Source of the DNA: Streptomyces globosus
GTDB taxonomy: Bacteria > Actinomycetota > Actinomycetes > Streptomycetales > Streptomycetaceae
Assembly: GCF_003325375.1 (NCBI RefSeq)
Contig: NZ_CP030862.1
Coordinates: forward strand, 3,165,501 to 3,229,500
Reading direction: 5' to 3'
DNA: 64,000 nucleotides
Numbering within the stretch: the first letter of the stretch is position 1; every line of letters starts with the position of its first letter. This document shows, in pieces, positions 8,261 to 16,146 of the stretch. The position numbers and the translations under genes are program-made. Below the pieces are notes generated by a model that saw nothing but the letters and a program-made list of their open reading frames with translations, made no database searches and was not told the DNA's origin.

Positions 8261-11101
8261 ATGACAGTGATCAGCGTCCGCACCACTCCGCGCGGGCGAC
8301 GGCGCAGCCTCCGGGCCGCGCTGCTCGCCGGACTCCTCGCCGCAGCGGGCCTCGCCGGCGCCGGACCGGTCGCCGGCCAGGCCGCCGCGGCAGCCGCCGC
8401 CCCTGCCCCCGCCACGGCCGGCAACGCCACCGGCATCACCCGCTCCGGCAACACCTTCACCGTGACCTCCTCCAGCGGAGCGAAGGCCCGCGTGGTCGTG
8501 GCCCGCGCCGACATCTTCCGCCTCTGGCTCTCGCCCGACGGCCGCTTCGCCGACGACCCGGCCGGCTCGGACCTGGCCCGGACCACCGACTTCGGCCCCG
8601 TCCAGGCCGCCGTCGCCGACGCGGGCGGCCACTACCGCATCACCACGCCCGCCCTGAACATCCGCGTCAACAAGTCGCCGCTGAAGTTCTCCGTCTACCG
8701 GGCCGACAACCGCACCCTCGTCTGGGAGGAGAGCCGGCCCACCTCCTGGACCGCCAACCGCACCACCCAGTACCTCTCCCGCGGCACCGACGAGCAGTTC
8801 TACGGCACCGGCCTCCGCCTCGGCGAGTGGGCCCTGCGCGGCAGGACCGTCCCGGTGGCCGTCGACAACCGGTGGCGGGAGAACGACAACGCGAGCCCGG
8901 CCCCGTTCTACATGTCCACCAACGGCTACGGCGCCATGCGCAACACCTGGGCCCCCGGCTCGTACGGCTTCCACGCGCCCGCGGCCCTCGCGCACGACGA
9001 GAAGCGGTTCGACGCCTGGTACTTCACCGGGGACTCCCTCAAGGCGGTCCTCGGCGGCTACACGGACGTCAGCGGCAAACCGTTCCTCGCCCCGATCTGG
9101 GGCCTGGAACTCGGCAACGCCGACTGCTTCAACGCCTCCCACCCCGACTACCAGGGCGACCACGACCGCCCGCGCCACCAGACCACCCCGGACGTGGGCG
9201 GCTACGCCGCAGACGCCCGCGCCGCCGACATGCCCTCCGGCTGGTTCCTCCCCAACGACGGCTACGGCTGCGGCTACACCGAGCCCCTGAAGGCGACGGT
9301 CGACGCGCTCGCCGCGAAGGGCTTCCGCACCGGCCTGTGGACGTCGACGGGGCTGCCCCGCATCGCCGAGGAGGTCGCCGCCGGCTCCCGCGCGGTCAAG
9401 ACGGACGTCGCCTGGATCGGCGGCGGCTACAAGAGCGCGTTCGCGGGCGTCCAGCAGGCCGTCGACGGCATCGAGCGGAACTCCGACGCCCGCCGCTTCG
9501 TCTGGACGGTCGACGGCTGGGCCGGCACCCAGCGCAACGCCGTCGTCTGGACCGGTGACACCCACGGCACCTGGGACGACATGCGCTGGCACGTCCCCGC
9601 CATCGCAGGCGCAGGCCTGTCGGCCCTCAACTACGCCGCCGGCGACATCGACGGCATCTTCGGCGGCAGCCCGCAGACGTACGTGCGCGACCTGCAGTGG
9701 AAGTCCTTCACCCCCGCGTTCATGACCATGTCGGGCTGGGGCGCCACCCACCCGGAGCCCGGCTACCGGGACAAGCAGCCCTGGCGGTTCGAGGAGCCGT
9801 ACAGGTCGATCAACCGCCGCTACCTGCAGCTGAAGATGCGGCTGATGCCGTACCACTACACGATGAGCCGCACCGCCCACGAGACCGGCGTCCCCGCCAC
9901 CCGCGCGATGGTCCTGGAGTACCCCGACGACCCCGTCGCCCGCGGCAACCTCACCAGCGGCCAGTTCATGGCGGGCGACTCCTTCCTCGTCGCGCCCGTC
10001 GTCTCCGACACCGCCGTCCGCGACGGGATCTACCTGCCCGCCGGGACGTGGACGGACTACTGGACGGGGAAGACGTACGCCGGCCCCGGCCGGCTGAACG
10101 ACCACCGGGCGCCGCTCGACACCCTCCCGCTGTTCGTCAGGGGCGGCGCGATCGTGCCGATGTGGCCGCAGATGAACCACACGGGCGAGAAGCCCCTCTC
10201 CGTCCTCACCTACGACATCCACCCGCGCGGGTCCTCGTCGTTCAGCCTGTACGAGGACGACGGCCTGACCCGCGCCCACGAGTCCGGCGCCTACGCCCGC
10301 CAGCGCGTCGACGTCTCCGCCCCGGCCTCCGGCGCCGGGACGGTCACCGTCTCCGTCGGCGCCCCGACCGGCAGCTACACGGGCAAACCGGCCTCCCGGG
10401 GGTACGAGTTCACCCTCCACGTGCCCTCCCCGCCCGCCCGGGTCGACCTCGACGGCGCGCAGCTCGCCTGCCACGCCTCCAAGGCCGCCTACGACGCCGC
10501 CGCGACGGGCTGGTTCCACGACCCCGCCGACCGCGGCGGCATCCTGTGGGTGAAGGCGGGCCCGAAGCCGGGCGCTTTCACCGTCACCGCGAGCGGCACG
10601 TCCGTCCCGGACGCCGAACCGGTCCCCGCTGCCTCCGCGCCGATCCCACAGGCCGACTGGCGCCTGCTGTCCGCGGACAGCCAGGAGACCGCCGCCGAGG
10701 ACGGCGCCGCCGCCAACGCCTTCGACGGTAACCCGGCCACGATGTGGCACACCGCTTGGTCCGGCTCCGCTCCCGCCGCGCTCCCGCACGAGATCGCCAT
10801 CGACCTCGGCGCCCGCCACACCGTGGACGGCCTGGGCTGCCTCCCCCGCCAGGACGGCGGACCCAACGGCCGCATCGGCCGCTACGAACTCCACGTCTCC
10901 GACGACCCCGCCAACTGGGGCCCGCCGGTCGCGACCGGCACGTTCCCCGACACCTCCGCAGCCCACTCCGCGGCCGTCCCCGCCACGACGGGGCGCTACG
11001 TACGGCTGAAGGCCCTCACCGAAGCCGGCGGCCGCGGACCGTGGACGAGCGCCGCCGAACTCACCCTCACCGGCCGCCCCGCCCCGCCCGCCGGCCGCTG
11101 A
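8261..11101 (+). CDS. Secreted glycoside hydrolase family 31 protein with C-terminal discoidin-type carbohydrate-binding module
   Basis: This 946-aa protein starts at ATG 8261 after GAGGAGCTGCCCG. The N-terminus (basic, with RGRRRSLRAALLAGLLAAAG and an Ala-rich cleavage region) is a signal peptide, possibly Tat-type. A beta-sandwich N domain leads to the GH31 barrel. The likely nucleophile is D382 in KTDVAW and the acid/base D433 in WTGDTHGTWDDMR, both in GH31-typical contexts; a substrate-site stretch NDGYGCGY precedes them. The end of the catalytic core carries MRLMPYHYT and the beta-sheet domains. Residues about 805-946 (FDGNPATMWHTAW ... IDLGARHTVDGL ... GRYVRLKA) are an F5/8-type C (CBM32-like) module. 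It should act on an alpha-linked glycan outside the cell; the substrate is not clear. Confidence 0.9.
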   Translation: MTVISVRTTPRGRRRSLRAALLAGLLAAAGLAGAGPVAGQAAAAAAAPAPATAGNATGITRSGNTFTVTSSSGAKARVVVARADIFRLWLSPDGRFADDPAGSDLARTTDFGPVQAAVADAGGHYRITTPALNIRVNKSPLKFSVYRADNRTLVWEESRPTSWTANRTTQYLSRGTDEQFYGTGLRLGEWALRGRTVPVAVDNRWRENDNASPAPFYMSTNGYGAMRNTWAPGSYGFHAPAALAHDEKRFDAWYFTGDSLKAVLGGYTDVSGKPFLAPIWGLELGNADCFNASHPDYQGDHDRPRHQTTPDVGGYAADARAADMPSGWFLPNDGYGCGYTEPLKATVDALAAKGFRTGLWTSTGLPRIAEEVAAGSRAVKTDVAWIGGGYKSAFAGVQQAVDGIERNSDARRFVWTVDGWAGTQRNAVVWTGDTHGTWDDMRWHVPAIAGAGLSALNYAAGDIDGIFGGSPQTYVRDLQWKSFTPAFMTMSGWGATHPEPGYRDKQPWRFEEPYRSINRRYLQLKMRLMPYHYTMSRTAHETGVPATRAMVLEYPDDPVARGNLTSGQFMAGDSFLVAPVVSDTAVRDGIYLPAGTWTDYWTGKTYAGPGRLNDHRAPLDTLPLFVRGGAIVPMWPQMNHTGEKPLSVLTYDIHPRGSSSFSLYEDDGLTRAHESGAYARQRVDVSAPASGAGTVTVSVGAPTGSYTGKPASRGYEFTLHVPSPPARVDLDGAQLACHASKAAYDAAATGWFHDPADRGGILWVKAGPKPGAFTVTASGTSVPDAEPVPAASAPIPQADWRLLSADSQETAAEDGAAANAFDGNPATMWHTAWSGSAPAALPHEIAIDLGARHTVDGLGCLPRQDGGPNGRIGRYELHVSDDPANWGPPVATGTFPDTSAAHSAAVPATTGRYVRLKALTEAGGRGPWTSAAELTLTGRPAPPAGR

Positions 11102-11107
11102 CGCGGC

Positions 11108-11648
11108 TCAACCGCCGAGCCCGGCCCGGCACTCCCGCCGGGCCGGCTCGCTCAACAACCCCTCCCCCCGCCGGAACAGCGCAGCCGGCTCCCCACCCCG
11201 CGCCTCCCGGAACACCGGGTCGGTCCGCGCCAGATCCAGCTCGTTCGCCGCGGTCAGCTCGGCGAAATCCCGCACCCCCCGCCCTCCGGGCCGGCGTTCC
11301 TCCCCGGTGAACCGGTCCCGGAAGACACCCTGCGCGCCCAGCCCCGGATACGACACGCCCCGGTCGCAGCTCGCGTACACGTACGCAAGGCGCTCCGCCT
11401 CCGCGCCGACGGCCTCGGCCACCTCGGCCCGCCGCCCGAGCGGCAGCAGCGCCGCCGGGAAGCCGTCCGTCCCGTACACCGCATGGCACAGGCCCGCGAG
11501 CCGCAGCTCGGGCCGCGCACCCCACGCGCCGAGCAGATCGCGGACCGCCCCAGGTGCGCCGGCAGCGTCCCCCCCCGGGATGCGTGACCCGCTCCGCGCC
11601 GAGCCCGCGCAACAGCGCCACCGCCCGCTCTTCCCGCGGATCACCCAT
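11108..11648 (-). pseudogene. DUF6817-like gene interrupted by a single-base frameshift in a homopolymer
   Basis: Reading leftward from ATG 11648 gives a family-like N-terminus (ERAVALLRGLGAERVTHPGG). After 11576 the similarity jumps to another frame, which continues as GAVRDLLGAWGARPELRLAGLCHAVYGTDGF to a TGA at 11108-11110. The switch falls in a run of eight C on the plus strand (11569-11576). With seven, the frame would be continuous through HPGGDAAGAPGAVRDLL, about 180 aa in all. The joined product looks like a DUF6817 protein, whose function is unknown to me. Either the gene is truly broken, is phase-variable at the homopolymer, or the assembly miscounts the run. It converges on the GH31 gene with only six bases between stops. 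Confidence 0.7.
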
Positions 11649-11825
11649 CTCCGACTCCCGTCCCCCACGGGTCGGCACCCGCCTCTGCATCGCGGATACA
11701 GAGGCAGGGTTGCCGCCCTTGAGTCCCCCCACGAAGGATCTTGCTCGCCCCCCAGACCCAAGTCAATCCTCCACATTCCTTCACACCCCCAAGCTGAACC
11801 TAAGAGAAGCGGCTACGCTCCACGC

Positions 11826-12734
11826 ATGACCCTCGACGACCTCCGCGTCTTCGTCGCCGTGTGCCGGGCCGGCAGCCTCAGCGCCGTCGCCCGCGACCTC
11901 GACCGCACCCAGTCCGCCGTCAGCCAGCACGTCCGCCGCCTGGAACGGGAGACCGGCACCAGCCTGCTGGAACGCCACGCCCGCGGAGTCGCCCCCACCG
12001 AGGCCGGCCGCATCCTCCTGGCGGCCGCCGCCCACGGCATCGCCGGCCTCGACGGCGCCCTGCGCCGCCTGGAGGACCTCGTCCGCGGGGACGCCGGCTC
12101 GGTGCGCATCACCACCGGCGCCACGACCGTCCGGCACTTCATGTCGGAAGCCGTCGTCGGCTTCCGCCGCCGACACCCGCACATCAGCCTGGAGTTCCGG
12201 ACCGCCAACTCCAGCCGCAGCTGCTTCGACGCGCTCGCCGCCGACGACCTCGACCTCGCCTGGATCACGATCGGCGAGCCGGTCCGGGGCGTCGAGCTGC
12301 GGCCGGTCATGGAGCTGCCGTGGGTGCTCGCCGTCTGCGCCGACGACCCCCTCGCCGCCCGCCCGCACCTCACCCCCGCCGACCTCGCGGGCATCCGCCA
12401 CATCCGGCTCCCGGATAACTCGACCTCCCGCGCCCACCTCGACACCGCGCTGGCACAGGCCGCCATCACGATCCGCTCGGACACCAGCGTCGCCGACTGG
12501 GACACGGCCCTGCTTCTCGCCGAACTCGGCCTCGGCCACGCCGTCGTCCCCGCCCTGCCCGGCTGGCAGGTCCCCGGAACGGACGGCCCGCTGCGCCTGG
12601 TCCCCATCCCCGACCTGCCGCCCCTGCCGGTCGGCTGGGCAGTCCGCCGCTGGTCCGCCCTCTCCCCGCCGGCCCGCCTCTTCGCCGACGACGTGGCCCG
12701 CACGTGCCGCGCGAGGGCCGCGCGCGGGCAGTAG
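11826..12734 (+). CDS. LysR family transcriptional regulator
   Basis: This 302-aa protein has the N-terminal LysR helix-turn-helix (LDDLRVFVAVCRAGSLSAVARDL, QSAVSQHVRRLERETGTSLLERHARGVAPTEAGR). A type 2 periplasmic-binding-like effector domain begins near residue 92 (VRITTGATTVRHFMSEAVVGFRRRHP). The ATG at 11826 sits eight bases downstream of AGCGGC; family alignment supports this start. It is divergent from the broken DUF6817 gene across a 177-base region that is less GC-rich than its surroundings and would hold the operator. The ligand and targets are unknown. Confidence 0.9.
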   Translation: MTLDDLRVFVAVCRAGSLSAVARDLDRTQSAVSQHVRRLERETGTSLLERHARGVAPTEAGRILLAAAAHGIAGLDGALRRLEDLVRGDAGSVRITTGATTVRHFMSEAVVGFRRRHPHISLEFRTANSSRSCFDALAADDLDLAWITIGEPVRGVELRPVMELPWVLAVCADDPLAARPHLTPADLAGIRHIRLPDNSTSRAHLDTALAQAAITIRSDTSVADWDTALLLAELGLGHAVVPALPGWQVPGTDGPLRLVPIPDLPPLPVGWAVRRWSALSPPARLFADDVARTCRARAARGQ

Positions 12735-12806
12735 CGCGCCACCCAGCCGAATGCCGCACCTCGGGCGATGATGGAAGAACCGGCCGATTCAGGAGGTGGT
12801 GCGGCC

Positions 12807-13070
12807 ATGGCGGCACACGACGGCGGCCCGTCGGCGCGAGACCTGGAGGAGGGCAGGCTCCTGAAGGAACTGGAGGCGATCCACCGCACCCGCCACGAAA
12901 CCCTGCTGCACGGATCGGACGATGCGCTGGGCACCCACACGCAGCGCATGAACGAACTGGAACACGAATACGTACGCCGCCACCCGCAACGCGCCCAAAC
13001 GGCCTCCCGCACCCGCTCGGGCGCCCGCGCCCGCAAGGCAGGCGACGAGGCGACGCCGGGGGACACGTAG
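12807..13070 (+). CDS. DUF6158 family protein
   Basis: An 87-aa protein from ATG 12807, with AGGAGG at 12791-12796. The core RLLKELEAIHRTRHETLLHGSDDALGTHTQRMNELEHEYVRRHP fits the small helical DUF6158 family of actinobacteria (LL.EL..LHRTRHETLRHGS.DAL..H..R...LE.EYL.R.P). It is strongly charged, mostly alpha-helical and probably cytosolic; the last 25 residues are basic and variable. Function is unknown. The gene ends at the edge of the repeat island. Confidence 0.75.
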   Translation: MAAHDGGPSARDLEEGRLLKELEAIHRTRHETLLHGSDDALGTHTQRMNELEHEYVRRHPQRAQTASRTRSGARARKAGDEATPGDT

Positions 13071-13154
13071 AGGCGTGTTCGGGCAGGCCCGGCGTCGAGG
13101 ACGCGAACGGGGGAGCGGGGCGGCGGGAGCCGAGGACCCGGGGTCGGTGGCGTG

Positions 13155-13307
13155 CTGGGGGCTTCCCGGCTGCCCATTGTCGTTCCGGCGCGGGCCGGCC
13201 TGTAAAGGGCGCTCCCGCTGGTCGAGTCGCTGCGCGATGGCCCTTCGGGCCACCCTTGACAAGCCGACCTGCACCGGAAAGACAAAGAGCTGCCGGGAAG
13301 CCCCCAG
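13155..13307. repeat. 153-bp imperfect palindrome (MITE- or REP-like intergenic element)
   Basis: The outer arms 13155-13188 and 13274-13307 are reverse complements at 30 of 34 positions. The inverted symmetry continues inward at lower identity (CCGGCC.GTAAAGGGC on the left against GCCACCCTTGACAAGCCG on the right), leaving a centre near 13220-13250. Chance open frames on both strands run through it, as expected for a GC-rich palindrome. It has no transposase. It could be a non-autonomous element or a transcript-folding repeat. Confidence 0.6.
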
Positions 13308-13372
13308 GAGGGGGAGCGGCCTGGAGGGACCTCCGCCACCCGCCCGCGTCACGCAGCCCGATCCCTGTCGCA

Positions 13373-13580
13373 GGGCGCCGCTGATCGCTACGTGGTCCCG
13401 GCTGGGTGGCGGCCGCCCGCCGTCCGGGCACCGGGGCGCCACTGATCGCCACGTGCCTCGGTGGGGTCGGCGGCCGGCCGTTGTGCAGGGTGCGAGGTGC
13501 GGGGTGCGGTTGATCGCCATATGAGCGTGTCGTGTGTGGTGGCCGGCCATCCACCGCTCGCCGTCGTCCAGTGCGCACGA
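13373..13580. repeat. Three diverged tandem units (61-68 bp) sharing a TGATCGC core, plus an inverted partial copy
   Basis: The core recurs as CGCTGATCGCTACGTG (13379 on), CACTGATCGCCACGTG (13440 on) and GGTTGATCGCCATATG (13508 on), with period 61 then 68. Each copy is followed by a related G-rich stretch around GGCGGCC or GTGGCCGGCC. A partial copy in the opposite direction (GCGCATGTGGCGATCGGTGG) lies at about 13750-13769. Together with the palindrome and octamers it makes this a repeat-accreting site. Confidence 0.6.
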
Positions 13581-13602
13581 AATGACGTGCGACGCATCGT
13601 TT

Positions 13603-13706
13603 CCCGCCCTCCCGCCCTCCCGCCCTCCCGCCCTCCCGCCCTCCCGCCCTCCCGCCTTCCCGCCTTCCCGCCTTCCCGCCTTCCCGCCTTCCCGCCTTCC
13701 CGCCTC
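13603..13706. repeat. 13 tandem copies of an 8-bp repeat (6 x CCCGCCCT, 6 x CCCGCCTT, 1 x CCCGCCTC)
   Basis: The block is 104 bases of almost pure pyrimidine on the plus strand interrupted by one G per unit. The complementary strand reads (A/G)AGGCGGG or AGGGCGGG and so has closely spaced GGG runs able to form G-quadruplexes. The abrupt change from the CCCT to the CCTT variant half-way suggests two rounds of expansion. It lies in non-coding sequence. Confidence 0.9.
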
Positions 13707-14102
13707 CCTCCCTGCTCGCTTGCGGCAGCCCGCAGTCGCCGTCGTGGGGTGCGCATGTGGCGATCGGTGGCGGCAGGGCCGACTCCGCCTCGGCATGGTG
13801 CTTCCGAGGGCTGAGGCGGGTAGCGGGGCGGCTGCGGGGAACGGCTTGCCATGGCTGGGCCGGAGTCCCGCCCCGGAAACGATCGGACTGCGCGGGACAC
13901 CCGCCCGTGCCTCCCCGTCCCCTCGGCTACTCCGCCGCCCTCTTCCCCAACGCCGCCCCGCCTCCATCCGCCGGGCACCCCAACCTGCCAACCTGCCTCG
14001 CCGCCGTCGTAAATGGGAGCGCTGCCATGTGCCACCCGGCTTACGATGCCCGCTGCGGACCCGGCTGGGCGTCCGCTGGAACGGGTGCAAGGGAGAGACT
14101 GC
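13707..14102 (+). other. Gene-free stretch between octamer repeats and hypothetical gene
   Basis: Apart from the inverted partial copy of the tandem unit near 13750-13769, I see no gene with convincing codon bias. The last 60 bases have lower GC (ACTGGCTTACGATG region) and end with a ribosome-binding site GGGAGAG (14091-14097). A promoter for the next gene is expected here, but no confident -35/-10 pair is visible. Confidence 0.4.
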
Positions 14103-14573
14103 ATGGGCCACTCGAGCGGACCGCAGCCCCCAGAGCAGCCGCAGCCGGTCTGGCTGGTGGCCGCGAACGTCGTGGCATGGCGTCGGTGCGGGGCAGGGGG
14201 GCAGGAGCTGCGCCCCGGGACGAAATGCTTCAAGGGCGGGGCGAAGGTCTACGTCGCTGACGCGTACTGGGGTCCGGGGGGTGATCGGATCACGGCAGTG
14301 GGCCGTGAGCGGCATACCGGGCGGTGGATCGTGATCGACACGGCGACGCGCCACTTGCACAGCTTCCGCCCGAAGCGCGTCCACACCCCGCGGGTCCTGG
14401 AGCGGCTACGGGACGCCCGACGTGCACGTGGGTTCATCTCAGCGGATTACGCAGCGGATGTCTCCGCGACGCTGGAGCAGTACGCGTCCCGATACCGGGC
14501 TAAGCAGGCACCGTACGCCCCTCACCCGGACCGATGCCTCTGCCACGCCTGCCTCACCGGTGAAGCCGGGTGA
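14103..14573 (+). CDS. Hypothetical protein with C-terminal CxC-x2-C motif
   Basis: A 156-aa protein from ATG 14103 (GGGAGAG six bases upstream). After a Pro/Gln-rich start it has a beta-rich core (LVAANVVAWRRCG ... TKCFKGGAKVYVADAYWGPGGDRITAVGRERHTGRWIVIDTATRHLHSFRPKRVHTPRVLERL), then helices, and ends in DRCLCHACLTGEAG, which could bind a metal. The G+C and codon use are slightly less extreme than in neighbours, and the gene follows the repeat island, so it may be an acquired gene. I do not recognise a family. Confidence 0.6.
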   Translation: MGHSSGPQPPEQPQPVWLVAANVVAWRRCGAGGQELRPGTKCFKGGAKVYVADAYWGPGGDRITAVGRERHTGRWIVIDTATRHLHSFRPKRVHTPRVLERLRDARRARGFISADYAADVSATLEQYASRYRAKQAPYAPHPDRCLCHACLTGEAG

Positions 14574-14600
14574 AGGCCGCTGTCACGACGGTCTCGACGC

Positions 14601-15998
14601 TTACGACGGTGACCCGCCCACCCGCAGTCCCGGCCCAGACCCGCCGCCGCCCACCACCCTCGGCGCCAGCCCCGGCACCCCCGCCGGTGCCGGGCCCAGC
14701 GTGGTCGTGCCCGGGGCCGCGCGGTGGCCGAGGCCCGTGCGGTAGGCGTCCAGGGCGGCTTCCGTGCGGCCCGTGCGGCGGAAGAGGTCGCCCAGGAGGC
14801 GGCACAGGTCGGCGAGGTCGCCACCGGCGCCGCTCCGCTCCAGCAGGGCGAGGGCCTGGACGTAGTGCCGTTCGGCGGCTTCGGTGTCGCCGCGCTCCTC
14901 GGCCATCAGGCCGAGGAGCCGGTGTGCCCCGGCCGCATGCACGGCGCCGTGGCTGTCGCCCAGGTCCAGCAGCCCCGACAGCAGGTCAGCCGCCTCCGGT
15001 CCTCGGCCGAGCCGGCGCAGGACGTCCGCGAGTTCCACCTCCACCTGCGCCGTGTACAGCGCGGCCCGGCGGGCCGCCAGCATGTCCCGCGCCGTGCGCA
15101 GCTCCGCCTCCGCGGAGGCCAGGTCCCCGTTCTGCGCATGCACGTACCCGCGCATCCAGTGGCAGTGCGCGAGGTCGGTCCGCAGCTGCAACTGCCGGTA
15201 CACCGACTGCGCCTTCGCCAGTGAGGCGTCCGCTTCGGCGACCCGGCCGGACGCCAGGAAGGTCCGCGCCACCTGCCGGTGCATGCCCGCGACCAGCGCC
15301 GGGTCGCGGACCTGCGGGGCGAGCGCCAGGGCCGTCTCGGCGGCGTGCACGGCGCGCGCGTGCGCGCCCATGTCGGTGTACGGGCTGATGACCGCGGTGT
15401 AGAGCAGCACGAGCGCCTCCGGGTCGGCGAGTCCGCCCGCGGTGAGTTCGTCGATCGCCGTCTCCAGCAGGTAGCACGCGTAGCGCAGCTCCCCGGCGAG
15501 CAGGTGGGCGACGGCCCGCCCGCGGACCGCCCGCGCCTTCCGCGGCGGCGGCTCGTCGGCGAGGAACTGCTCCGCCGCCTCGAAGTGCGCCGTCGCCGCG
15601 GCCAGGTCCCCGGCCTCCAACGCGCATTCGCCGAGCCCGAGGAGCGCCTCCGCCCGCTCCGGGTCCAGGCCGAGCCGTTCGGCGTCGCCCAGCACCTCCC
15701 GGTACAGTTCGGCCGCTTCGGACGCGTCGCCCGTGGCCAGGGTGCGCTGCGCGTCGGTGAGGCGGAGCCGCAGCTCGGTCGCCAGGTGCGGGGGGCGCCC
15801 CGTGGACAGCTCCTCGTACGTCGTCCCGAGCCGCCCGGCGAGGAACCGCAGCGCGGCCTCGGAGGGCCGCACCTTCCCCGACTCCAGCGTCGAGATGTAC
15901 GCCGGGGTGTACGAAGGCTCGGCCAACGCCCGCTGTGTGAGACCGCGTTCGGCGCGCAGCCGGGCCACCCGTCGGCCGATCTCGGCCGGTTCGTCCAT
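14601..15998 (-). CDS. XRE family transcriptional regulator with TPR-like repeats
   Basis: This 465-aa protein starts at ATG 15998. The N-terminal helix-turn-helix (IGRRVARLRAERGLTQRALAEPSYTPAYISTLESGKVRPSEAALRFLAGRLG, residues about 7-60) is of the Cro/C1 type. The rest (about 75-440) is a solenoid of TPR-like helix pairs with A.....EAA.LYREVL, GDLA.A..HFE.AE and ERGDTEAAERHYVQAL units. This layout resembles peptide-sensing RRNPP-like or AfsR-associated regulators in Streptomyces; TPRs usually bind a peptide or a partner protein. It is divergent from the secreted M64 peptidase across a 148-base AT-richer region, so it may regulate that gene. The last 40 residues are Gly/Pro-rich and variable. 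Confidence 0.85.
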   Translation of the reverse strand: MDEPAEIGRRVARLRAERGLTQRALAEPSYTPAYISTLESGKVRPSEAALRFLAGRLGTTYEELSTGRPPHLATELRLRLTDAQRTLATGDASEAAELYREVLGDAERLGLDPERAEALLGLGECALEAGDLAAATAHFEAAEQFLADEPPPRKARAVRGRAVAHLLAGELRYACYLLETAIDELTAGGLADPEALVLLYTAVISPYTDMGAHARAVHAAETALALAPQVRDPALVAGMHRQVARTFLASGRVAEADASLAKAQSVYRQLQLRTDLAHCHWMRGYVHAQNGDLASAEAELRTARDMLAARRAALYTAQVEVELADVLRRLGRGPEAADLLSGLLDLGDSHGAVHAAGAHRLLGLMAEERGDTEAAERHYVQALALLERSGAGGDLADLCRLLGDLFRRTGRTEAALDAYRTGLGHRAAPGTTTLGPAPAGVPGLAPRVVGGGGSGPGLRVGGSPS

Positions 15999-16146
15999 GC
16001 CAACCCCCTGATGGTTCCAACTCCCCCAGTATTCAAGGGAGGCGGGCCATTGCGCACGCCCTGTGCACCCCCTAATTTAAGCAGCCGGTTCACTTCGCTT
16101 ACTCCGCCGCTTAACGGCCTTGCCTTCTCATCCGGGGGATGACGTC

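Noticed and set aside
13603..13706. CRISPR array
   Set aside because: The repeats are eight bases, contiguous and without unique spacers, and no cas gene is present.
13461..14334. Several open frames of 100-280 codons through the repeat island
   Set aside because: Their translations are periodic PPALPPSRPP or GGREGGKAG patterns produced by the octamer array and the palindrome.
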